A DNA stretch of 33,068 nucleotides, from the NCBI GenBank assembly GCA_016288825.1, contig JAEELH010000090.1, positions 1-33,068 on the forward strand, given 5' to 3'. Within the stretch, counting starts at the first letter, position 1. Each line of letters starts with the position of its first letter. The notes beneath the pieces are model-generated. The model saw nothing but the letters and a program-made list of their open reading frames with translations. It searched no databases and was not told the DNA's origin. Below, in pieces: positions 6,198 to 15,132 of the stretch. Both the position numbers and the translations under genes were made by a program. The stretch is from Lachnospiraceae bacterium. GTDB lineage: Bacteria > Bacillota > Clostridia > Lachnospirales > Lachnospiraceae.

Positions 6198-9100
6198 CTA
6201 ATACAACCCGAGCGCCTCATCAAGAAGCGCCACCAACCTGGCCTGATCCACGTCCGCCAGTGCTCTCCTGATATCCTCAAACGCTCCTTCATACTCATCC
6301 GGCACCCTATAGTCCCTTACCTGAGCCATTACCATATCCGCACTGTCAAAATCAAAGGCATTCGCAAACTCTCGCATTGCGTGCAGCGCTTCCCGAAGGT
6401 CATCACCTGAGATCTCAGGCCTCATGTCCTTATCCGCCCGATCTGAAAAGACCGGAGTCAGCTTATCAAAATAACTTCTATAGTCCTTGATAAGACCGGG
6501 AGTATTTTCATCAATAACAGCTACTGAATCCCTGTCACCGTTTTCCGCAGACTTTGCCGCTTCCTCAAGTGACAGTGCCAGTTCGGAAAGGGCTGTGGCA
6601 CCGATAAGCCTAGATGAACTCTTAAGCGCATGTACAAGTATACCATAATTATGGTAATCCTGCTCCTTCCAATATCTTTCAATATCGGATGACTTGGCCG
6701 GGATAGCCTCCACATAGTCGTGGAGAACCGTTGCCAAAAGCTCATCGTTTCCTGTATTCATGATAGCCGTGTCATAATCGATACATGTGATATCTCTAAG
6801 GAAGGCGTACTCATCCGAGCCATCTGAGCGCAGTTCCATCGCCTCTGAGTCAACTGTACCCGGTACCTGTGGCTCATGAGGCACCATTGGCTTGTGGTCA
6901 TCAGGAGGCAGTACCTTTTCTTCGGGAAGATACTGCATGATCATAGCTTCAAAGCGCTTACTGTCAATGGGCTTGGTCAGATAATCATCGAAACCGGCCT
7001 CCATATAGGTGGACCTTGCACCTGATACAGCATTGGCCGTAAGAGCGATAACCGGTGCGTCCTTGCATTTATTATCCTCAAGCTCCCTCATAGCCTTGAG
7101 CGTTTCAATACCATCCATACCGGGCATCATATGATCAAGGAAAATGATATCGTATTCCTTTTCTGAAACCATCCTGAGGGCCGCCTGACCGGAATCGGCC
7201 GTATCAACTCCTACAAGCGTTTCTTTGATAAGGCCTGCTGCCACCGTAAGGTTAAGCTTGGTATCGTCAACCACAAGTATCCTGGCATCCGGTGCAATAA
7301 AGCTTTCCTGATACTTTTCAATGGATGCTCTGGCCCTCTCGTAACTCTCCGAGAAGGCTCCGATAGGCTCCCATTTAACGACTCTCTGTTCCAATCTGAA
7401 GTGGAAGTCAGATCCCTCACCATAGGTAGATTTCACCTCAAGAGAGCTTCCCATAAGATCCAAAAGCTGCTTAACGATATTCATGCCCAGGCCGGTACCC
7501 TCCACGTAACGGTTGCGCTTCTCATCAAGGCGCGCAAAGGGCGTATACAGCTTTTCCAGATCATCCGACTTGATACCTATACCCGTATCAACAACGTGAA
7601 CCTCCAGGGTGATATGCTCGTCATCCTTTTTCTCATAAGACATATCAAGTGTAACCGAACCCTTTTCGGTATACTTTACGCCATTGGAAAGGATATTAAG
7701 GATGACCTGCTTGATTCTAACCTCATCTCCTGCCAGCAAATGCGGTATGTTTTCATCTACTTTAACCTCAAAAGCAAGACCCTTTTCATCTGCTTTGGTC
7801 TGGATCATGTTCACCAGATCATTTATCACTGAGGACAGTTCATACTCAACACTGATGATCTCCATCTTGCCGGCTTCCAGCTTGGAATTGTCTAAAATAT
7901 CATTGATAAGGGACAAAAGTGACCGTCCTGCACTCTTGATGTCGATAGCGTAATCCCTGATGGTATTCTCACGGCTTTCGCGGATGATCATCTCGTCAAG
8001 GCCCAGTACCGCATTGATAGGCGTACGAAGCTCATGGGACATCTGGGAGAAAAACTGACTCTTTGCCTCAGCGGACGCCTGTGCTACTCTCAGATCCTCC
8101 TGCAGCTGCTGCTCCCTCTTAACTGATGCCACATAATCCACCACATTTTCGGCCATCTGGTCCATAGTCCCGTAGAGCATGCCGATCTCGTCATTGGTGA
8201 TGATATCAAGATCGTGGATGGTATAAAGAGCACTGTCCTTTTCATCCTCCGGAGCATCGCAGAAATCCTTCATAGCCGTTGCCATACTGTCAATTGGCAT
8301 TGCGATCTGACGCTTGGCTATATAAACGGAGATGATAACAAAGGGAATTGCTATATTAAGAAGCATCATTATCAGCTTGATATCAAAGGCCAGACCGGTC
8401 TTGTTCATAACAAATCTCCGACTGGAAGCTGCCCGCTCACTGCCGGAAAAATCTCTCTCATCCTTTGAAAGTGCATTATTTTGCTGCGATAAAAGCGTTT
8501 TTTCCTCCGAAGTGGTCGTATCTGAGTTATCTGAATCAGAAGTATCCGTTTCCGATGTATCAGAGGCAGATACATCCTCCGTATCACTTTCTACCAAACT
8601 GCTCCCAAAGGTACCTACTATATCATCAAAATAATTCTTCCTGCGCTCATTATCGTGGAACTCCTCGATAACGCTGTCAGCCACATCCGGGATCAGAGCG
8701 TTGGCAAAACCTGCCGCCGCAATCCCAAGGGCTAATGCCTCAAAAACTATAAGTCGGGTTATCTTTCTCTCCAGCCGTGACGGCATACGCTGTTGCTGTA
8801 CCCTGGCTTCCACTTTTGGATCTTGGGAATAATAATCTCCCATAATAAGATATTTGCGGTACTTTTCCGGCAATCTTACGAGAACAAGCCTTATGATCCC
8901 TACTGCTATAATGATCTCCGGCAATTCCTCAAGAAAATCAAAAAGCGCAGTAAATCCGCCCAGGTCCTGAAAGCCTTTAGCTTCAGCCAGATGGACCAAA
9001 ATGCTATACACATTTCCCAGTGTAAAGGTAAGCCCCGCCACAAGAAGAGCCGTCCTTCTAAACGAAAACAACGCCTTACGCTTTACCCTCTGGTACAGGA

Positions 9101-9626
9101 TTATCTGAGCAAACAATATCACTGCCATCATGTACACATGACTTCCCAAAGTGAATATCTCAAATAAAAGTGACATGGCAAAGCCGATCATTCCCGGAAC
9201 AAGGCCGAAAACTCCCATAAGAACCAGACACGGTATGGACGAAAACTCCATCTTCAAAAGAAGATCATTACTACCAAATGAAATATTCAAAAAATCGGTG
9301 TAATGAAAAAGGATATGGAAGCCGAAACATATGATGACACCCAGGGCAGCCGCCACAGTTCTGACAACATCATCTTTATGCATGAAGAAATAGAACATCT
9401 TCTTTTCGAGTCTGTTCATGCGAAGAGTTCTTGTACGGCGAGCCTCCTCCTTTGCCTTTTGTTTTAAGGCACGGTTCTCTTCTTCAACGATCTTTTTCAT
9501 CTCTCGAAGATCAAGAGCCGGGTGTATCTCACCATCGCGGATACGTTTACAAAGCTCATCCCGCTCAGTCTTTTCTGAGTTGTTATTTGCGTTCTGAAGA
9601 AACTTTGGACGTTTCACGATCTGCAT
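6198..9626 (-). CDS. Membrane-bound hybrid histidine kinase with REC and HPt domains
   Basis: The protein is 1142 residues counted from the ATG at 9626, which has AAGGAG seven bases upstream. The ORF-track start at 9668 is a TTG without a ribosome binding site. After a charged N-terminal region come about six membrane helices (about 75-245), another helix (about 285-305), an extracytoplasmic part with a Ser/Thr/Asp-rich stretch (about 345-382), a further helix and a HAMP-like segment. The kinase H-box is SQMSHELRTPINAVLGL (His about 527), the ATPase N-box is NILSNGVKY (about 644), the receiver is RILVVDD...FLDHMMPGMDG (Asp about 828), and an HPt domain carries HALKSSSRLIGA (His about 998). 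This is a full His-Asp-His relay that should pass phosphate to a separate regulator not encoded nearby. The input signal is unknown. Confidence 0.9.
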   Translation of the reverse strand: MQIVKRPKFLQNANNNSEKTERDELCKRIRDGEIHPALDLREMKKIVEEENRALKQKAKEEARRTRTLRMNRLEKKMFYFFMHKDDVVRTVAAALGVIICFGFHILFHYTDFLNISFGSNDLLLKMEFSSIPCLVLMGVFGLVPGMIGFAMSLLFEIFTLGSHVYMMAVILFAQIILYQRVKRKALFSFRRTALLVAGLTFTLGNVYSILVHLAEAKGFQDLGGFTALFDFLEELPEIIIAVGIIRLVLVRLPEKYRKYLIMGDYYSQDPKVEARVQQQRMPSRLERKITRLIVFEALALGIAAAGFANALIPDVADSVIEEFHDNERRKNYFDDIVGTFGSSLVESDTEDVSASDTSETDTSDSDNSDTTTSEEKTLLSQQNNALSKDERDFSGSERAASSRRFVMNKTGLAFDIKLIMMLLNIAIPFVIISVYIAKRQIAMPIDSMATAMKDFCDAPEDEKDSALYTIHDLDIITNDEIGMLYGTMDQMAENVVDYVASVKREQQLQEDLRVAQASAEAKSQFFSQMSHELRTPINAVLGLDEMIIRESRENTIRDYAIDIKSAGRSLLSLINDILDNSKLEAGKMEIISVEYELSSVINDLVNMIQTKADEKGLAFEVKVDENIPHLLAGDEVRIKQVILNILSNGVKYTEKGSVTLDMSYEKKDDEHITLEVHVVDTGIGIKSDDLEKLYTPFARLDEKRNRYVEGTGLGMNIVKQLLDLMGSSLEVKSTYGEGSDFHFRLEQRVVKWEPIGAFSESYERARASIEKYQESFIAPDARILVVDDTKLNLTVAAGLIKETLVGVDTADSGQAALRMVSEKEYDIIFLDHMMPGMDGIETLKAMRELEDNKCKDAPVIALTANAVSGARSTYMEAGFDDYLTKPIDSKRFEAMIMQYLPEEKVLPPDDHKPMVPHEPQVPGTVDSEAMELRSDGSDEYAFLRDITCIDYDTAIMNTGNDELLATVLHDYVEAIPAKSSDIERYWKEQDYHNYGILVHALKSSSRLIGATALSELALSLEEAAKSAENGDRDSVAVIDENTPGLIKDYRSYFDKLTPVFSDRADKDMRPEISGDDLREALHAMREFANAFDFDSADMVMAQVRDYRVPDEYEGAFEDIRRALADVDQARLVALLDEALGLY

Positions 9627-9681
9627 GTCGATTCTCCTTGATTTTGCGCTTGTTGATTGATGGTACAACTAGTCCCGATTT

Positions 9682-9801
9682 TGTGGATAAAGTGGATAAT
9701 TCCGTTGATAACGATAAAATCGCCATTCTTTAACTAACTTATCCACCAAAAACTACCCTAAAATTGTGGATAACCGTGAAACATTGTCCTACATATCCAC
9801 A
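9682..9801. promoter_or_regulatory. Cluster of five DnaA-box-like nonamers
   Basis: Within 120 bp there are two perfect TTATCCACA sites on the minus strand (9682-9690 and 9765-9773). Three more sites differ by one base: 9691-9699 (minus, TTATCCACT), 9739-9747 (plus, TTATCCACC) and 9793-9801 (plus, ATATCCACA). A partial TTGATAA site lies at 9705-9711. The cluster occupies the upstream region of the large kinase. To its right, 9802-9950 is strongly AT-rich with no gene, and GTGAAAC (9777) faces GTTTCAC (9811). It could be a DnaA-controlled promoter, a DnaA-titration site or an origin-like segment; no replication gene is adjacent. Confidence 0.7.
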
Positions 9802-9950
9802 CAGTTTTCGTTTCACAAGGTTTCATATTTTCTGAATATTCTGAAGCAATTCACTATAATTATATTTCAACTATATGGTTTACCAATGGTATTATCGCAA
9901 ACCAACATTAACTCAAACTTAAAAAAGGATGTTTCATCATTATATAGCAA

Positions 9951-9974
9951 AAGGGGCTTTAAAAAAAGCCCCTT
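9951..9974. terminator. Terminator at the end of the opp operon
   Basis: AAGGGGCTTT-AAAA-AAAGCCCCTT is a 10-bp perfect stem lying two bases beyond the stop codon of the last operon gene on the minus strand. It is flanked by T residues on the exit side (TTTTGC). Confidence 0.8.
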
Positions 9975-9976
9975 AG

Positions 9977-10261
9977 TCATTTCCATATAAATATCAATAC
10001 TCCGATAAGAACAGCTGCAGCAACGATATACACCCCTCCAATGAGAAATGTCGCGCCCAAGGCACCTCTGAAAGCTGCGCCCCTGCCCTCTTTTCCAAGG
10101 TCCGGAAGATCCGTAGGATAGCTGCTGTTCCCAGCCTCCATGGGCTTTGGAGCACTATCACTACCCGGAACCTTAATGCCTGTAAGAGGTCGGTCCTCCA
10201 GAAAGGTCATATCGGCAACTATCCTGCCGTCATCATCCTCGCGACGATCGTCCTTTCCCAT
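9977..10261 (-). CDS. Small tail-anchored membrane protein of unknown function
   Basis: This is a protein of about 94 residues. A hydrophilic, charged N-terminal region (DDRREDDDGR, then a Pro/Ser-rich stretch) is followed by a single C-terminal helix of about 24 hydrophobic residues (ATFLIGGVYIVAAAVLIGVLIFIW) and a final Lys. That is a tail-anchor topology with the bulk in the cytoplasm. I prefer the ATG at 10261, because it overlaps the oppF stop in TGATG and has AGG seven bases upstream; the track start one codon earlier is a GTG. It is translationally coupled to oppF and ends the operon, so it may assist or regulate the transporter. No family recognised. Confidence 0.65.
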   Translation of the reverse strand: MGKDDRREDDDGRIVADMTFLEDRPLTGIKVPGSDSAPKPMEAGNSSYPTDLPDLGKEGRGAAFRGALGATFLIGGVYIVAAAVLIGVLIFIWK

Positions 10262-11241
10262 CACTTAACCTCATGACAGGATACAAAGTGTCCCTTTTCG
10301 ATCTCACGCTGGGCAGGAACCTCATTCCTACATCTCTCGGTAGCATAAGGACATCTGGTGTGGAACTTGCATCCGCTGGGCGGGTTAGCCGGTGAAGGAA
10401 TGCTTCCCTCCAGAACCACACGGTTCATCTTGGCACCCGGATCCGGGATAGGAATTGCAGAAAACAGAGCCTTTGTATAAGGATGAAGAGGATGTCTGAA
10501 GATATCCTTTTTCCCACCGTACTCTACAAGATTGCCAAGGTACATAACACCAACGGAATCACTGATATGCTCTACAACCGACAGATCATGTGAAATAAAC
10601 AGGTAAGAGAGCTTTCTCTCATCCTGGAGTTTGTTCAGAAGGTTGATGATCTGCGCCTGGATGGACACATCCAAAGCGGAAACAGGCTCATCACACACTA
10701 CGAACTCCGGATCAAGCGCCAGCGCTCTGGCAATACAGATCCTCTGTCTCTGACCGCCTGAAAACTCATGAGGGTATCTTGCCTTGTGGAAAGGCTGAAG
10801 ACCGCACTCATCCATGATCCTGTCAATATAGTCCTCATACTCGGAAGCAGGAACTATGCCATGCTCCCTTACCGCCTCTCCGATGATCTCACCGACGGGA
10901 AGTCTGGGAGAAAGGGATGAAAAGGGATCCTGGAAGATGATCTGCATCCTGGTACGAAGAGCCCTCATATCCTTGGGAGAAACATCATATACTTCCTGGC
11001 CGTCAAAAAGAACGCTTCCTCCGGTCTTTTCACCTGCCAGACGAAGGATAGTCCTTCCTGTAGTGGTCTTACCACAGCCTGACTCACCTACGAGTCCCAT
11101 GGTAGTACCGCGCTTGAGGTTAAAGGTAACGCCGTCTACGGCCTTGACCTGGCCTATAACCCTGTTAAAATAACCACCCTTGATAGGGAAATACTTTTTG
11201 AGGTCTGAAACCTCAAGAATATTTTCTGATTCAGGCATCAC
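10261..11241 (-). CDS. oppF: Oligopeptide/dipeptide ABC transporter ATPase, OppF-like
   Basis: This is a 326-residue ATPase that powers peptide import at the inner face of the membrane, normally as a heterodimer with OppD. Visible motifs are Walker [13 protein letters not shown], the Q-loop region IIFQDPFSSL, the ABC signature FSGGQRQRICIARAL, Walker B FVVCDEPVSALD and the switch His in FISHDLS. The C-terminal oligopeptide-transporter extension carries the Cys-containing segment SGCKFHTRCPYATERC. Its start overlaps the 3' end of oppD by 11 bases, and its stop overlaps the next small gene. The substrate could be oligopeptides or dipeptides; the sequence does not decide. Confidence 0.93.
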   Translation of the reverse strand: MMPESENILEVSDLKKYFPIKGGYFNRVIGQVKAVDGVTFNLKRGTTMGLVGESGCGKTTTGRTILRLAGEKTGGSVLFDGQEVYDVSPKDMRALRTRMQIIFQDPFSSLSPRLPVGEIIGEAVREHGIVPASEYEDYIDRIMDECGLQPFHKARYPHEFSGGQRQRICIARALALDPEFVVCDEPVSALDVSIQAQIINLLNKLQDERKLSYLFISHDLSVVEHISDSVGVMYLGNLVEYGGKKDIFRHPLHPYTKALFSAIPIPDPGAKMNRVVLEGSIPSPANPPSGCKFHTRCPYATERCRNEVPAQREIEKGHFVSCHEVK

Positions 11242-12457
11242 CCTTCACCTCCTCTCCTGCGGCTGCCATACGGGCCGTCTGAAGGAGATTGGCATTGGCA
11301 GTACGCTCAGCCTCCTCCTTATGCTCCTCATAATATCTATAGCATGACACAACATGAGTGTCTGAAAGACGTATCTCGCAGGGATAATCTCCGTCGCAGC
11401 ATGACATCTTCATCTCGCAACGGTCCCTGAAGTAGCAGTAATTAGGCATATTAACGGGATTGGGTACCTTGCCGGGGATGGAGTAAAGCTCACTCACTTC
11501 ACGTCCTACAACAGGCTTGGATGCCATAAGTCCCAATGTATAGGGATGAGCCGGATGATAGAAGATATCCTCCGCAGTTCCCTTTTCAACTATACGCCCC
11601 GCATACATGACAACAACATAATCTGCCATCTCTGCAATAACACCCAGATCGTGGGTGATGAGCATGATGGACGCATTGATCTTGGACTTGAGGTCACGGA
11701 GCAGATCAAGGATCTGTGCCTGGATCGTAACATCAAGAGCCGTAGTAGGCTCGTCTGCAATAATAACACGGGGATGGCAGGCAAGAGCCATAGCAATGAC
11801 CACGCGCTGCCTCATACCACCCGAAAGCTCGTGAGGATACATATTAGCCACACCCTCACTGTTGGCAATACCAACCAGCTCAAGAGCTTCGATGGTCTGA
11901 CGTCTTATCTCCTCTTTACTTTTGCCCTTGCCCTCATGAAGAGCGATAACCTCATCTACCTGATCACCGATCTTGAATACGGGATTAAGGGAAGTCATGG
12001 GCTCCTGGAAGATCATAGACACTGCGTTACCCCTCAGATCCTGCATGATCTCCTGGGGTGTATTGGCAATATTATAAACCTTGCCACCGCGGTTAAGTCT
12101 GATCTCTCCGGATACTATCTGGCCCTGGGGCCTCTGAAGAAGCTGCATAAGGGACAGTGATGTAACTGACTTGCCGCAGCCCGACTCTCCTACGATACCC
12201 ACGGTCTTACCGATGGGAACATCAAAAGTAACACCGTCTACAGACTTTACTACGCCTGCATCCGTGTAAAAATAGCTGTGGAGATCATCAAACTCCACCT
12301 CATTATTGGGATCACGCATCTGGGTTATGTACTCAGACTCCGGGACATTCTTGCGTTTTCTTTTCTTCTCGAACTCCTCAGTGATCTTTCTGTTTTCTTT
12401 AGAGATCCTTCTGGACTCTTTGGCGGTAAGATATCCCTCACCTTTTTTCCTAAACAT
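11231..12457 (-). CDS. oppD: Oligopeptide/dipeptide ABC transporter ATPase, OppD-like, with extended N terminus
   Basis: This is a 408-residue ATPase, longer than the roughly 330 usual for OppD. The extra is an N-terminal, highly charged segment of about 50 residues ([23 protein letters not shown]) before the nucleotide-binding domain begins at about residue 55. Motifs are Walker [14 protein letters not shown], signature [16 protein letters not shown], Walker [13 protein letters not shown] and switch His LITHDLG. The C-terminal tail has many Cys ([21 protein letters not shown]), as in relatives where such cysteines bind an iron-sulphur cluster; that is not shown here. AGGAG lies eight bases before the ATG. 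It lies 11 bases after oppC and overlaps oppF. Confidence 0.93.
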   Translation of the reverse strand: MFRKKGEGYLTAKESRRISKENRKITEEFEKKRKRKNVPESEYITQMRDPNNEVEFDDLHSYFYTDAGVVKSVDGVTFDVPIGKTVGIVGESGCGKSVTSLSLMQLLQRPQGQIVSGEIRLNRGGKVYNIANTPQEIMQDLRGNAVSMIFQEPMTSLNPVFKIGDQVDEVIALHEGKGKSKEEIRRQTIEALELVGIANSEGVANMYPHELSGGMRQRVVIAMALACHPRVIIADEPTTALDVTIQAQILDLLRDLKSKINASIMLITHDLGVIAEMADYVVVMYAGRIVEKGTAEDIFYHPAHPYTLGLMASKPVVGREVSELYSIPGKVPNPVNMPNYCYFRDRCEMKMSCCDGDYPCEIRLSDTHVVSCYRYYEEHKEEAERTANANLLQTARMAAAGEEVKGDA

Positions 12458-12468
12458 GCCTAAAACTC

Positions 12469-13998
12469 CTATCTCTTCATTCGGGGATCAAATGCGTCCC
12501 TGAGACCATCACCTACAAAGTTGAATCCGAGAACTGCCACGAGAAGGCAGATACCTGCAGGGATCCATACGAACCAGTAATGGGTCATAACGAATGCATT
12601 ATTAACGTCGTTGATAATGTTACCCCATGAAGCAAAGGGGAACTTGACACCCAGACCAAGGAAGGAAAGGGTAGCCTCTGTAATAATGGTAGAACCAAGG
12701 CTCATTGTACATATAACGATGAGCTGGGGAATGACATTGGGAATAAGATGACGGAAAATACGTCTTCTAACGCTGACTCCCGTAGCCTCTGCTGCAGTCA
12801 TAAACTCCTGCTCCCTGAGGGAAAGTATCTGACCGCGGACCATACGGGCAATACCCGGCCATCCCAAGAATCCCAGAATAAGCATCAGGTAAAGCATACG
12901 GATCTGAGGATCCAGTCTCATACCATCCATAGCCGCTCCCAAAATGATGATAAGAGGCAGCGACGGGATGCAGTAAAAGATATCAACTATACGCATGATA
13001 AGGTTATCGATCCAGCCTCCGAAGTATCCGGAAATACCGCCCAGGATAACTCCCAAAACTGTCTCGATGATAACAACGATGAAACCGATGATAAGTGATA
13101 CGCGGCCACCGTACATAAGACGGGTAAGCATGTCCATACCATTGGTATCTGTACCCAGCCAATGCTTGGATGAAGGCTTGGCATAACTGTCATAAACATA
13201 GGTCTCCTTGCCCTGCTTGATGGAGTAGACCATGGCAGATGCATCATAAGAAACCTTGTAATGCTGCTCCTCGCCGTCGGCATCCGTAAAGTCCATCTCG
13301 TCATTGCCTGAATCGATCATGACCGATACAGCCTCTGCGAATTCTTTGGAGATCTTGACGCCGCTTTGAGCACTGGAAACTACAAGTCTTGTAATATAGC
13401 CTGCATCTCCCGCTGAAGATGTGATCTGTCCCGCATCATCGATAGAATAATCGTCACCCTCTGCGGAAAAACTGCTCTCTCCCGCAACATAGGCCTTGAG
13501 AGCTGCAAGCTTAACATCAAAGGACATATCTCCGGAAGGATTGACGATATCCTTGGATGCATAAGCTAAAAGGGTTGAACCGTCATAAATAGTATAAAGA
13601 TCCTCACCCTCCTTAGTTATGGAATAGGTCACATCCTTGACTTCAAAGGAGTCAGCACCCTTGCCCTCTGCAAGGATGAACTTAGCCTGGAGCAGGGAAG
13701 AAAAATCCTGTCCCTCGGCATTAACATATCTGAAGTCCTTATTGATAGTAGCTGCTGCAAACTCCTTCTGCTGGTTCTCATAGTGATAGAACTGCTCATC
13801 CTGTCTGTAGGGGCTGATAAGTCCGCCTATGAAGGAAAACACAAACATGACAATGAGCATAACAAGACCAACAACAGCTATCTTGTTTCTGAAAAATCTC
13901 TTGGCAACCAGTGCGCCGGGAGAAAGTGTTTTGACACGTCGGTCATCATTGAGCGAGAATTCTTCGCCTGATGATACGGGCGGTGTAACGTCTGACAT
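12469..13998 (-). CDS. oppC: Oligopeptide ABC transporter permease, OppC-like, with a large extracytoplasmic insertion
   Basis: This is a 509-residue permease, against about 300 for typical OppC. TM1 lies at about residues 35-60 (NKIAVVGLVMLIVMFVFSFIGGLI). Then comes an inserted hydrophilic domain of about 200 residues (about 70-280) before the normal HWLGTDTNGMDMLTRLMYGGRVSL motif and the remaining five helices. The insertion faces outward by topology, is acidic and Ser-rich, and has beta-like repeated segments (VTYSITKEGEDLYTIYDG and YKVSYDASAMVYSIKQGK). The EAA loop region AEATGVSVRRRIFRHLIPNV is intact, so coupling to OppD/F should work. GGAGGA precedes the ATG. The insertion may interact with the equally oversized OppA; that is inference. 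Confidence 0.9.
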   Translation of the reverse strand: MSDVTPPVSSGEEFSLNDDRRVKTLSPGALVAKRFFRNKIAVVGLVMLIVMFVFSFIGGLISPYRQDEQFYHYENQQKEFAAATINKDFRYVNAEGQDFSSLLQAKFILAEGKGADSFEVKDVTYSITKEGEDLYTIYDGSTLLAYASKDIVNPSGDMSFDVKLAALKAYVAGESSFSAEGDDYSIDDAGQITSSAGDAGYITRLVVSSAQSGVKISKEFAEAVSVMIDSGNDEMDFTDADGEEQHYKVSYDASAMVYSIKQGKETYVYDSYAKPSSKHWLGTDTNGMDMLTRLMYGGRVSLIIGFIVVIIETVLGVILGGISGYFGGWIDNLIMRIVDIFYCIPSLPLIIILGAAMDGMRLDPQIRMLYLMLILGFLGWPGIARMVRGQILSLREQEFMTAAEATGVSVRRRIFRHLIPNVIPQLIVICTMSLGSTIITEATLSFLGLGVKFPFASWGNIINDVNNAFVMTHYWFVWIPAGICLLVAVLGFNFVGDGLRDAFDPRMKR

Positions 13999-14012
13999 AT
14001 CTTCCTCCTTTC

Positions 14013-14999
14013 TTAAGCGATCCTTACACGGGGATCTACCACCGCATAAAGGATATCGGACAACAGGTTACCGGCCAGTGTAAGAATGGCCATAAATGTA
14101 AGATAAAACATGGAAAAAGGAATATCTCCGGCTACCATAGCCTGGTAAGAAATATATCCTATTCCGGGGATCATAAACAGAGTCTCAGTAATGAGTGCTC
14201 CGGCAAAAAGTCCCGGCAGTGAACCACCTACGATGGTTACCAGCGGAATGAGTGTATTGCGGAATGCATGATGGTAAATAACCTTGTTCTCATCAAGTCC
14301 CTTGGCCCGAGCTGTACGGATGTAGTCCGCATTAAGTACCTCAAGCATATTGGTACGGGTATATCTCATAAGCGATCCGATGGAAACGATGACCAGGGTC
14401 ACGATAGGCAGTACCAGATGGTTTGCCTTATCCAAAAACTGTCCCCATGCGGAAAGCTGCTCATAATCCCTGCCTACAAGACCGTAAAGATCAAACCATC
14501 CGAGACCTACGGAAAATGCAAGCTTCAGCAGCGTAGCAAAGAAGAATGTGGGAAGTGAGATACCGACCAGAGCTACTGCTGTGATGACATAGTCTGTTCT
14601 GGAATACTGCTTGGTGGCTGCAATAACTCCCAGAGGAATAGCGATGATAAGCTCCAGGAAAAATGCAACCGCACCCATTACAAAAGAAAGCCAGATAACA
14701 TCTGCAAACTTCTGAACTACAGGAACCGTGTACTTCCAGCTGTCTCCGAAATTTCCTCTGATGGCATCGGAAAGCCAGCGAAGATAACCTGCTACAATAC
14801 CCTTATCAAGACCGTACTGCTCGTTGAGCTGGTCCAGCCACTCACTGTAGGGTTTTGCACCCGGTGCCGCCGAAAGCTGCATGGCCATGTTTTCCACATA
14901 GGATGCCGGCAGACAACGCATAAGTGCATAGATGATAAATGTGACACACAAGAGAATAAATACCGAAAGTATAAGTCTCTTAATTATGAATCTGCGCAT
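14013..14999 (-). CDS. oppB: Oligopeptide ABC transporter permease, OppB-like
   Basis: This is a 328-residue inner-membrane permease of normal length for OppB/DppB. TM1 is IIKRLILSVFILLCVTFIIYAL; the conserved N-terminal periplasmic loop follows (YGLDKGIVAGYLRWLSDAIRGNFGDSW). The binding-protein-dependent transport domain has the EAA-like loop ADYIRTARAKGLDENKVIYHHAFRNTLIPL, which contacts the ATPases. It lies 14 bases upstream of oppC and after the stem-loop spacer that separates it from oppA. GAGG is present nine bases before the ATG. Together with OppC it forms the import channel. Confidence 0.93.
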   Translation of the reverse strand: MRRFIIKRLILSVFILLCVTFIIYALMRCLPASYVENMAMQLSAAPGAKPYSEWLDQLNEQYGLDKGIVAGYLRWLSDAIRGNFGDSWKYTVPVVQKFADVIWLSFVMGAVAFFLELIIAIPLGVIAATKQYSRTDYVITAVALVGISLPTFFFATLLKLAFSVGLGWFDLYGLVGRDYEQLSAWGQFLDKANHLVLPIVTLVIVSIGSLMRYTRTNMLEVLNADYIRTARAKGLDENKVIYHHAFRNTLIPLVTIVGGSLPGLFAGALITETLFMIPGIGYISYQAMVAGDIPFSMFYLTFMAILTLAGNLLSDILYAVVDPRVRIA

Positions 15000-15043
15000 T
15001 GATGATTACCTCTTCTAATTTATTGAAATGGGCAAAAAAGCCC

Positions 15044-15124
15044 GTGTATGGCATCGGTTTAACGTGTTAAAGTACGATACCATACACAGGCACAAAGCCG
15101 CCCTTATGCCCCGGCGGCTTTGTG
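15044..15124 (-). promoter_or_regulatory. Two stem-loops between oppA and oppB
   Basis: CACAAAGCCGCC (15091-15102) and GGCGGCTTTGTG (15113-15124) form a perfect 12-bp stem. Further downstream on the minus strand, GTGTATGG (15044-15051) and CCATACAC (15080-15087) close a second hairpin containing TTTAAC/GTTAAA. There is no T-run, so full termination is unlikely. Such intercistronic stems usually stabilise or attenuate the message so that the binding protein is made in excess over the permeases. Confidence 0.6.
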
Positions 15125-15132
15125 AATAATAA

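Noticed and set aside
6041-6298. Minus-strand ORF of 85 residues over the palindromic spacer
   Set aside because: It overlaps the kinase 3' end in another frame and consists of repeat-derived sequence without a convincing start.
9431-9733. Plus-strand ORF covering the DnaA-box region
   Set aside because: It is mostly antisense to the well-supported kinase gene and has no ribosome binding site or recognisable protein features.
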